From NCBI GenBank assembly GCA_024743195.1, contig JANSXE010000008.1, forward strand, positions 146,244 to 210,243: a DNA stretch of 64,000 nucleotides, read 5' to 3'. The position numbers and the translations under genes were made by a program. This document shows, piece by piece, positions 16,923-23,602 of the stretch (the stretch's first letter is position 1; each line of letters starts with the position of its first letter). The DNA is from Alphaproteobacteria bacterium (GTDB taxonomy: Bacteria > Pseudomonadota > Alphaproteobacteria > UBA8366 > Aestuariispiraceae). A model generated the notes under the pieces. It saw only the letters and a program-made list of their open reading frames with translations, was not told where the DNA came from and did not search any database.

Positions 16923-18467
16923 ATGCCCGGCCCGTCGGTAATCGTCGTCGGGGCCGGCGTCGGCGGGTTGTCGGCGGCGGTCGATCTGGCGCGCGCCGGC
17001 TGCGCCGTGACCGTGCTGGAGCGCGCCGACGCGCCCGGCGGCAAGATGCGGCGCATTCCCGTCGGCGCCGGGGGCGCCGGGGGCGCCGGGGGCGGCGGGT
17101 CCGGCGACAACGCGGCCCCCGTCGACGCCGGCCCCACCGTCTTCACCATGCGCTGGATCTTCGATGCGCTGTTCCGCGATGCGGGCGCGCGGATCGAAGA
17201 GCATCTGACCCTGACCCCAGCCGACATCCTGGCCCGCCACGCCTGGCGTGAGGGCGGGCGGCTCGACCTCTTCGCGGACGTCGAGCGCTCCATCCAGGCG
17301 ATCGCGGCGTTCGCGGGGCCGGCGGAGGCCGAGGGCTACCGCGCTTTCTGCCGGCGCAGCGCCGACGTCTTCGCGACGCTGAAGCAGAGCTTCATCGCCG
17401 ACCAGAAGCCCTCGCCCGCGGGCTTGGTGCGGCGGGTGGGCGTCGGCAATCTCGACGCCCTGTGGCGAACGGCGCCGGGCAAGACGCTGTGGGGCGTGCT
17501 GGGGGAGCATTTCAAGGACCCGCGCCTGCGCCAACTCTTCGGGCGCTACGCCACCTATTGCGGCTCGGCGCCGCTCTGGGCGCCGGCGACGCTGATGCTC
17601 GTCGCCCATGTGGAGCAGGACGGCGTCTGGACCGTCGACGGCGGCATGCATCAGGTGGCGCGCGCGCTGCAAGGGCTGGGGGAGAGCTTCGGCGCGCGCT
17701 ATCGCTTCGGCTCCCATGTCGCGGAGCTTCTGGTCGAGGGCGGGCGCGTCGCGGGCGTGCGGTTGGCGGACGGGGAGCGTCTATCGGCCGACGCGGTCGT
17801 CTTTAACGGCGACGCGTCCGCGCTCGGCGCCGGGCTGCTGGGCGCCGCGGCGCGCGCCGCCGCCAAGCCGACGCCGCGCCGGGCGCGCTCGCTCTCCGCC
17901 GTCACCTGGTGCGTGAAGGCGAAAACCGCGGGCTTCCCGCTGCTTTATCACAACGTCTTTTTCGCGGAGGACTATCCGCGGGAGTTCCAGGCGATCTTCC
18001 GCGACCGCGCGGTGACCGAGGCGCCGACCGTCTATGTCTGCGCCCAGGACCGTCCGACGCGCGAGGGCGTGGAGGCCGCCGCGAAGGTCGGGCAGGGCGA
18101 GCGCCTGCTGCTCCTGGTCAACGCGCCGGCGGACGGCGATCTGGGGCCCTGGGAGGCAGCGCATCTGGCCGATCTGCGGGCCCGCACCTGGGACCTGCTC
18201 GCCGCCTGCGGCTTGGAGGTCGAGACCCTGCCCGGCGCGGAGGTCGCGACCACCCCGCACGGATTCGAGAGCCTGTTCCCGGGGACCGGCGGCGCGCTCT
18301 ACGGCGCGGCCAACCACGGCGCGATGGCGACCTTCGCGCGGCCGGGCGCCAAGACGCGGATCCGCGGCCTCTACTTGGCCGGCGGCTCGGTCCATCCCGG
18401 CCCGGGCGTGCCGATGGCCGCCATGTCCGGCCGGCTCGCCGCGGCGAAGCTGCTGGGCGACCGATAG
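16923..18467 (+). CDS. crtD: Hydroxyneurosporene/1-hydroxycarotenoid 3,4-desaturase
   Basis: A 514-residue FAD-dependent CrtI-family desaturase acting at C3-C4 of 1-hydroxy- or methoxycarotenoids in the spheroidene/spirilloxanthin pathway. The dinucleotide motif GAGVGGLSAAVDLARAG is at the N-terminus, followed by VLERADAPGGKM. The C-terminal FAD signature reads LYLAGGSVHPGPGVPMAAMS. The segments VDAGPTVFTMRWIFD and FGRYATYCGSAPLWAPATL fit CrtD rather than CrtI phytoene desaturase. An unusual glycine-rich insert (residues 49-62), made by a 9-bp tandem repeat, precedes VDAGPT. The start has a weak ribosome site. The neighbouring bch genes support a photosynthetic role; no other crt gene is in the window. 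Confidence 0.88.
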   Translation: MPGPSVIVVGAGVGGLSAAVDLARAGCAVTVLERADAPGGKMRRIPVGAGGAGGAGGGGSGDNAAPVDAGPTVFTMRWIFDALFRDAGARIEEHLTLTPADILARHAWREGGRLDLFADVERSIQAIAAFAGPAEAEGYRAFCRRSADVFATLKQSFIADQKPSPAGLVRRVGVGNLDALWRTAPGKTLWGVLGEHFKDPRLRQLFGRYATYCGSAPLWAPATLMLVAHVEQDGVWTVDGGMHQVARALQGLGESFGARYRFGSHVAELLVEGGRVAGVRLADGERLSADAVVFNGDASALGAGLLGAAARAAAKPTPRRARSLSAVTWCVKAKTAGFPLLYHNVFFAEDYPREFQAIFRDRAVTEAPTVYVCAQDRPTREGVEAAAKVGQGERLLLLVNAPADGDLGPWEAAHLADLRARTWDLLAACGLEVETLPGAEVATTPHGFESLFPGTGGALYGAANHGAMATFARPGAKTRIRGLYLAGGSVHPGPGVPMAAMSGRLAAAKLLGDR

Positions 18468-18539
18468 GAGGCCCGCAGTCTCTTGTCCGCGCCGCCGTCC
18501 CGGACGCCGCCGGGTGCGGACGGCGCAAGCCCTTTTGTC

Positions 18540-18704
18540 TTAGGCGGTCTTTCCGTGGCCGGCGCCATATTGGTTGCGCAACTCGGCGATGCCCTGAGCG
18601 ATCGTCGCCGGATTGCGCAGCAGTCGCCTTACGGTCTCGGCCGGCGTCGCCTCGTCGGGGGTATCGTCGGGCTCGCGGCCGGGGATCGGCGGCGTGTCGC
18701 CCCG
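18540..18704 (-). pseudogene. Remnant resembling the C-terminal domain of abortive-infection (Abi_C) proteins
   Basis: Reading the minus strand from just after the TGA of the next upstream gene gives 54 codons ending ATIAQGIAELRNQYGAGHGK-TA-stop. The LRNxYGxGHG core is characteristic of the Abi_C/HEPN-like domain of abortive-infection family proteins. No start codon, N-terminal part or the usual following helix is present, so it looks like a truncated relic. It is in the same frame as the 125-residue gene at 18705-19082, separated only by that TGA, so a read-through or a fused ancestor cannot be excluded. Confidence 0.45.
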
Positions 18705-19082
18705 TCATCCATCGACATCCAAGCCGAAGCCCTCGACCACGTCCGGGTGAATGATGTCGGCGTGGATGGTGAGCAGGACGATCTGCGCATCCAGGCTGCT
18801 TTCTTCCGCGACCGCCTTGTGGAGCCGGCGCTCGACGGCCTGTGTGAGGTCCGTTCCGTTGGCCTCGGCGTAAGGACCGGGTCCGAGCGTGCAATAGGCG
18901 ACGAGCGCCGCCGCATCCGCGACATGCGGCCCGGCGTCGCCATGGGCCGTCTTCAGAAGGCGGATGACGGTCATCTTGACGGCGTCGGACACCAACGCCG
19001 GATGCAGGCCGGCGGCGCGCAGGTCGTCGTCAAGATGGCGCAAGTCGCGCGCGCGGCCAAACCGTCCGAATATGCCCAACAT
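18705..19082 (-). CDS. Conserved hypothetical protein, 125 residues
   Basis: A soluble helical protein starting MLGIFGRFGRARDLRHLDDD, with AAGLHPALVSDAVKMTVIRL and AALVAYCTLGPGPYAEANG. The codon pattern and conserved-looking blocks suggest a real gene; no function can be assigned. Upstream in-frame starts exist (ATG 19088, GTG 19103) and none has a convincing ribosome site. It lies downstream of bchO on the same strand after a 206-bp gap, so it may be cotranscribed with bchIDO or have its own promoter. A fragment of an Abi_C-like domain follows its stop in the same frame. Confidence 0.6.
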   Translation of the reverse strand: MLGIFGRFGRARDLRHLDDDLRAAGLHPALVSDAVKMTVIRLLKTAHGDAGPHVADAAALVAYCTLGPGPYAEANGTDLTQAVERRLHKAVAEESSLDAQIVLLTIHADIIHPDVVEGFGLDVDG

Positions 19083-19288
19083 CGCCATTACAGTAACCCA
19101 CACACCGCATGCGCCGCACTCCCGAAGACAGCGGCGTCAGCGCGCTCGTCCGTCATTGCTCAGCGTCAGGTCCGGAAGACCGCGGGGTGAAGCCGACCGA
19201 CAGGCGGCGCGCCGCCAGCGGCCGGGACGAGCGCCGCCGAATCGAACGCTATGCGGCAAAGCTCTGGAGTCCTTTATCGGTTCATGCG

Positions 19289-20170
19289 TCAGGCCGCCTG
19301 CGCCGCCTCCTGGCGGATCAGGGCGCAGAAGCGCTCGGGCGCCTCCTCGTGGCCGAGATGGCCGAGGTCGGGGATTTCCAGATAGCGGCCGTCGGGAACG
19401 CGCCCGGCGAGCGTCGCGCCGTCGGCGGGTGGGATCGCCCAATCGCGCGCGCAGGCGACGAAGGTGATCGGGGTCTTCAGCTTCGGCAGATCGCGGCCCA
19501 GGCCCTGCAGGCGCCAGTTGGCCATCATGCCGAGCGCGCCGGCGATATGCGCCGGCGTCTTCATCAGCCGGTGATAGAGCTCGATCCCCGACGGCTCCAG
19601 GCGCGAGCCGGTGTCGGCGATCAGGCGCGCCACCGCCCGCTCGCTCGCCCGCTTCGCGACCAGACGCGGGGTCAGCGGGTTGAGGAACAGCGCCTTGGCG
19701 ATGGCCGGGAACAGGAAGTTCGGCGCGCCGCGAAAGGGCAGCAGCGCGCCGTTCAGGCTGACGAGGCGCGCCGGCGCGATCATCCGGTCGAGCGTCATGC
19801 GCACCGCCACCGCGGCGCCCGCCGAATGGCCGACGGCGAGCGTCGGCGCGAGGTCGAGCGCGCCCAGCAGATCGTCGAGCGCGCGGGCCATGCCGTCGAG
19901 CGAGAGGCGATAGAAGGGCGGCACGTCGGTGAAGCCATGGCCCGGAAGATCCGGCGCGACGACCGTGAAATCCCGCGCCAGATCCGGGATCAGATCGCGA
20001 AAACTGTGCGCTGACGCGCCGGTGCCGTGCAGCAGCAGCACCGCCGGTCCCCGGCCCGCGACGACGACGCGCCAGGTCAGGCCCGGCGTCTCCACGAAGC
20101 GGCTCGCGTCCCGGTCGGGCCAGTCGGCGCCGTCGCGCTCCCAGTGCAGCCGTTGGTCGCGGACGGACAT
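19289..20170 (-). CDS. bchO: Magnesium chelatase-associated alpha/beta hydrolase BchO
   Basis: A 293-residue alpha/beta-hydrolase encoded after bchI and bchD, as in many purple bacteria. The nucleophile elbow is GHSAGAAVAV, the oxyanion region LLLHGTGASAHSFRDL, and the late catalytic Asp and His are in ARDWAIPPADG and DLGHLGHEE. BchO is a conserved accessory of bacteriochlorophyll synthesis, generally linked to Mg chelatase, with no settled substrate. The 10-bp gap to bchD indicates one operon, bchI-bchD-bchO, running right to left. Confidence 0.92.
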   Translation of the reverse strand: MSVRDQRLHWERDGADWPDRDASRFVETPGLTWRVVVAGRGPAVLLLHGTGASAHSFRDLIPDLARDFTVVAPDLPGHGFTDVPPFYRLSLDGMARALDDLLGALDLAPTLAVGHSAGAAVAVRMTLDRMIAPARLVSLNGALLPFRGAPNFLFPAIAKALFLNPLTPRLVAKRASERAVARLIADTGSRLEPSGIELYHRLMKTPAHIAGALGMMANWRLQGLGRDLPKLKTPITFVACARDWAIPPADGATLAGRVPDGRYLEIPDLGHLGHEEAPERFCALIRQEAAQAA

Positions 20171-20180
20171 GGGCCGGGCG

Positions 20181-22058
20181 TCAGCGGCCGGTGACGCCGC
20201 GCACCGCGGTCGTCAGCGTGCGCGCGTCGGCCCGGGGCAGCGGCAGATAGTGCGCGCGCATCGCCTGGGCCAGCTCGGCCGCCGTCTCTCGCGCGCGCGG
20301 CGAGATGTCGACCAGGATCGCCGCGTGGCCGCGGGCGGCGAACTGGCGGGCGGCCTCCGCCGCCTCCTCCATCGCGCGGGGCGGGGCGGCCTCCCCGTCG
20401 CGGGCGATGTTGGCGCGCCCGTCGGTCATCAACACGACGGCCGGGGTGCGCCCGCGCCGGGCGAGGCCGTCCGCCGCCTCCGCGGCGGCGTCGATCGCGG
20501 AGGCGAGCGGCGTGCCCCCGCCGCCCGGGAGGCCGGCCAGCAGCTTCTTCGCGCGCGCCAGCGACCGGGTGGGCGGCAGCGCCAGATCGACCGTGCGGCC
20601 GGCGAAGGTGATCAGCGCCACTTGGTCGCGCCGGCTGTAGCATTCGGCCAGCAGCAGTTCGACCGCGCCCTTCGCTTCCGCCAGCCGGTTGAAGGCGGAC
20701 GAACCGGAGGCGTCGACCACGAAGACCGTGCAGGTCTCCCGCGCGCGCTTGAACCGCTTGATGCGGAAATCGTCGCGCCGAACCTCAACGCGCGTGGGCG
20801 CGGACTCTGCGCCGGCCGCGGCCTCCGAGCGCTCCCGCCGACGCAGCGGCTGCCAGGGCGCGGCGGCGCGCAGCGTGTCCACCACGTCGAGCCGCTGGCC
20901 GGGGCGCGGCGCGCCCGGCCGCGCGCCGATCGGGCGTCCGCGGGTGAGCGAGCGCTGGCCCTCGCCCTTGCGCCCGGCCGTCGACGGCCCGCGCGGCGCG
21001 ACGCCGGCCTTCAAGCGCTCCAGCAGGTCGCGGGGCAGGGCGGCCTTGGCGGCCTCCACCAGGATCTCCTCCGGCGTTGGGCCGTCGGGATCGGGCGGCG
21101 GCTCGGGTTGCTCGTCCGGCTCTTGCTCGTCCTGTTGATCCTCGGGCGGCTCCTGCTCGTCATCCGGCTCGTTCGGTTCGGGCTCGGCCGGAAGCTGCGT
21201 CGCGCGCGGGGCGAGGACGAGACGGGCGGCGAGCGCGCAATCCTCCATCGTCGCCGCCTCGCGGCCGTCGAGCGCGGCCGCCGCGCGCGCCGCCCGCAAG
21301 GCCAGGATCGGCGCCCTCAGCGACGCGACGCCAAGCGCCAGCGCGGCGCGCACCAGCCCGTCTGCGGCCTCCTCCGGGATCTCGACGCGCGGCAGCAGCG
21401 CGCGCGCGTCGGCGACGTCCTCCGCATCCGGCAGCCCGTCCAGCGCCAGCGGCCCGCGAAAGCTCGCCAACTCGATCGGAAAGGCGAGGCGGTCGAAGAG
21501 CGCGGCGGGCGCCGCCTCCTCCGCCTCGATCCCCTCGTCCAGCAGGACGAGGCCGAGGCGCGTCGGCGCCGTCTCCGCGACGCCGGTGCGCTCCGGACGG
21601 ATGTGGCCGCGGTCGAGCGCGCCGGCGAGCCGCGCCGCCGTCTCGCCGCTCATGCGCTCCGCCATCGCGGCGACCAGGACGCCGCCATGCGCCTCGGCCA
21701 GCACGCCCCGCAGTGCGATCGGCCGCCCGGCCTTCAACGTGGCGGCGAGGTCGAGCCCGCCCAGCAGCCGGTCGTCGCCGATCCCCAGCGGCATGCGGCG
21801 CAGCGGGGCGTCCGCCGGCAACAGCGCCGCAAGCCGGCGCATCCAGACGTCGCGCGCGGGTCCGGGCCCGGCGCGCAGGATCACGCCGCCGCATCCCGCC
21901 GGATCGACGGCCAGCAGGCAGGCGGCGAAATTCGCGTCGGCCCAGCGTTGAAGGGCGGCCTCGTCCGGGCCGGCCGGCTCCTCCTGCGGGGGCGGGCCAG
22001 AGGGCGGGCCAGAGGGAGGGCCAGAGGGCGGTTCCGGCGGGCGCAGCCCGTCCATCAT
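20181..22058 (-). CDS. bchD: Magnesium chelatase subunit D
   Basis: A 625-residue BchD subunit of Mg-protoporphyrin IX chelatase, which inserts Mg2+ at the first committed step of bacteriochlorophyll synthesis. The N-terminal third is a degenerate AAA+ module. The middle is an acidic proline/glutamate/glutamine-rich linker (residues about 291-322). The C-terminal third is a von Willebrand A integrin-I domain with the MIDAS start VDASGSSAF and later LMTDGRANIA. A 12-bp tandem repeat encodes PSGP three times near the N-terminus. Its start overlaps the bchI stop in an ATGA, so the two are translationally coupled. BchI and BchD form the hexameric motor complex that works with BchH, which is not in the window. 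Confidence 0.95.
   Translation of the reverse strand: MMDGLRPPEPPSGPPSGPPSGPPPQEEPAGPDEAALQRWADANFAACLLAVDPAGCGGVILRAGPGPARDVWMRRLAALLPADAPLRRMPLGIGDDRLLGGLDLAATLKAGRPIALRGVLAEAHGGVLVAAMAERMSGETAARLAGALDRGHIRPERTGVAETAPTRLGLVLLDEGIEAEEAAPAALFDRLAFPIELASFRGPLALDGLPDAEDVADARALLPRVEIPEEAADGLVRAALALGVASLRAPILALRAARAAAALDGREAATMEDCALAARLVLAPRATQLPAEPEPNEPDDEQEPPEDQQDEQEPDEQPEPPPDPDGPTPEEILVEAAKAALPRDLLERLKAGVAPRGPSTAGRKGEGQRSLTRGRPIGARPGAPRPGQRLDVVDTLRAAAPWQPLRRRERSEAAAGAESAPTRVEVRRDDFRIKRFKRARETCTVFVVDASGSSAFNRLAEAKGAVELLLAECYSRRDQVALITFAGRTVDLALPPTRSLARAKKLLAGLPGGGGTPLASAIDAAAEAADGLARRGRTPAVVLMTDGRANIARDGEAAPPRAMEEAAEAARQFAARGHAAILVDISPRARETAAELAQAMRAHYLPLPRADARTLTTAVRGVTGR
21994..22029 (-). repeat. 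12-bp tandem repeat, three copies, in bchD 5' end
   Basis: GGGCCAGAGGGC on the plus strand, repeated three times with one substitution; codes PSGP in the BchD N-terminal tail ahead of the AAA+ module. Confidence 0.8.
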
Positions 22059-23104
22059 GCGCCGAACACCTCCTCAAGACCGCGCTCGACGCGCACGCCG
22101 GAGCCCGATTCGTCCAGCGGATCGCGCCGCAGCCGGTGGCGCAACGCCATGGGCGCGACGCCGCGCAGGCCCGCGTCGTCGACCTGCTTGCGGCCGTCCA
22201 GCGCGGCCGCGGCGCGCGCGGCGCGGATCAATGTCAACTCGCCGCGCAGCCCGTCGGTGTTCAGGGCCATGCAGAGTTCGGACGCGCGGGCGTAGGCGGC
22301 CTCGGGGACCTCGACGGCCTCAAGAGCTTTGCGGGCGCGCTCGATGCGACGGCGGATCTTCGCCTCCTCCTTGTCCCAGCCCTCGTGGAAGGCGGCCGGG
22401 TCGCGCTCGAAGCGGTCCCGGCGGCGCACGACCTCGACCCGCGTCTCCAGATCCCGCGGCGTGGTCACCTCGACCGACAGGCCGAAGCGGTCGAGCAACT
22501 GCGGGCGCAACTCGCCCTCTTCCGGGTTGCCGCTGCCGATCAGGACGAAGCGGGCGGGGTGGCGGATGCTCAGCCCCTCGCGCTCGACCAGATTCTCGCC
22601 CGAGGCCGCGACGTCGAGCAGCAGGTCGACCAGGTGGTCCTCCAACAGGTTCACCTCGTCGATATAGAGGAATCCGCGGTTGGCGCGGGCCAGCAAGCCC
22701 GGCTCGAACGCCTTCTCTCCGCGGGTCAGCGCGCGCTCCAGGTCCAACGCCCCCACCACCCGGTCCTCCGTCGCGCCAAGCGGCAGGTCGATGACCGGGG
22801 CGGGAACCAGACGGCTCTTCGGCTTCGCCGACGCGGCCTCGGCCTTTTTGGCGGGCTTGGCCGGCGTCTCGCAGCGCGGGCAGAGGCCCGCCAGGCGCGC
22901 CGGATCGCAGCCATAGGGGCAGCCCTCCACCACCCGGATCTTCGGCAGCAGGGCGGCGAGCGCGCGCACGGTCGTCGACTTGCCGGTTCCGCGGTCGCCG
23001 AACACCAGAACCCCGCCGACATGCGGATCGACGGCGGCGATCATCAGCGCGCGCTTCATCTCGTCCTGGCCGACGATTGCGGAGAAGGGGAAGGGTCCGG
23101 TCAT
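22055..23104 (-). CDS. bchI: Magnesium chelatase ATPase subunit I
   Basis: A 349-residue AAA+ ATPase subunit of Mg chelatase. It begins at the conserved FPFSAIVGQDEMKRALM, then Walker A GDRGTGKST, the CPYGCDP/CPRC cysteine segment, the LPLGATEDRVVGALDLERAL insert, Walker B FLYIDEVNLL, sensor GSGNPEEGELRPQLLDRFG and the C-terminal helical lid. A lysine/alanine-rich stretch of about 15 residues after CPRC appears longer than usual. ATG 23104 is preferred because the protein family starts here and AGAGGA precedes it; the frame also offers a TTG at 23155. A TGT-N12-ACA operator lies 43 bp upstream. First gene of bchIDO. Confidence 0.96.
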   Translation of the reverse strand: MTGPFPFSAIVGQDEMKRALMIAAVDPHVGGVLVFGDRGTGKSTTVRALAALLPKIRVVEGCPYGCDPARLAGLCPRCETPAKPAKKAEAASAKPKSRLVPAPVIDLPLGATEDRVVGALDLERALTRGEKAFEPGLLARANRGFLYIDEVNLLEDHLVDLLLDVAASGENLVEREGLSIRHPARFVLIGSGNPEEGELRPQLLDRFGLSVEVTTPRDLETRVEVVRRRDRFERDPAAFHEGWDKEEAKIRRRIERARKALEAVEVPEAAYARASELCMALNTDGLRGELTLIRAARAAAALDGRKQVDDAGLRGVAPMALRHRLRRDPLDESGSGVRVERGLEEVFGA

Positions 23105-23146
23105 GTAAGGCGTCCTCTGGGTCGGCGGGGTCCGCTTGCCGTCGAG

Positions 23147-23169
23147 TGTCAACAAGTCGAGACACTATA
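23147..23169 (-). promoter_or_regulatory. Putative PpsR/CrtJ operator over the bchI promoter
   Basis: TGT (23147-23149), 12 bp, ACA (23162-23164), within the symmetric GTGTC...GACAC (23146-23165). On the minus strand a TATAGT hexamer (23169 to 23164) overlaps the operator, with no good -35 at 17 bp. Repressor binding here would block bchI transcription. Known family consensus; function inferred. Confidence 0.5.
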
Positions 23170-23220
23170 GCGGGCCGTTCGCGCCTCCGTAAGACCCTGA
23201 AGCGGGGCGCTGGCGCCGCA

Positions 23221-23592
23221 TCACTCGCCGAGCAGGGTCAGGATGTTGCCGTCCGGGTCGTGAAAATGGGCCAGCACGCCGCCCCAGTCCTGCCGCGTCG
23301 GCGGGCCCTCGAAGGCGACGGCTTGGCCGAGCAAGCGTCGATAGGTCGCGTGGATGTCGGCGACCTGCAGGGACAGCCCGCAGAATCGGCCGATCAGGGC
23401 GCCGTCCTCGCCATCGGCGTCGGTTCGCTCGACGATCAGCAGCGGGCCGCCGGCATCGACGCCCAGGACGCCGGCTTCCGCCATCTCGAAGGCGACGGGG
23501 AGGCCGAGCGTGCGCGCATAGAAGTCGCGCGCCCGCGCATAGTCCGACACGAAAATCCTGGCCGCATAGAGCCTCGGCGTCTTGTCGCTCAC
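23221..23592 (-). CDS. VOC-family (glyoxalase/bleomycin resistance-like) protein
   Basis: A 123-residue vicinal-oxygen-chelate domain protein. Two beta-alpha-beta-beta-beta modules are visible: YAARIFVSDYARARDFYARTLGL, and a second half ending in AHFHDPDGNILTLLG, the hallmark of the family. Metal-ligand candidates are His and Glu near the module ends. Members include glyoxalases, dioxygenases and resistance proteins, and substrate cannot be assigned. A GTG start at 23592 follows AGGAGTGG. It lies 11 bp downstream of the symporter-kinase gene on the same strand and may be cotranscribed with it. Confidence 0.85.
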   Translation of the reverse strand: MSDKTPRLYAARIFVSDYARARDFYARTLGLPVAFEMAEAGVLGVDAGGPLLIVERTDADGEDGALIGRFCGLSLQVADIHATYRRLLGQAVAFEGPPTRQDWGGVLAHFHDPDGNILTLLGE

Positions 23593-23602
23593 TGGTCCAC
23601 TC

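Noticed and set aside
18468..18539. Rho-independent terminator after crtD
   Set aside because: Several overlapping GC stems are possible around GCCGTCC/GGACGGC but pairing is imperfect and the CCCTTTTG tail is offset, so it is not listed as a feature.
19929..22295. A 788-codon plus-strand frame across bchO-bchD-bchI
   Set aside because: It is antisense to clear Mg-chelatase genes and its translation is low-complexity Arg/Ala/Gly.
23105..23155. TTG-initiated 17-residue extension of bchI
   Set aside because: The conserved BchI start and a ribosome site are at ATG 23104; the extension would run through the putative operator.
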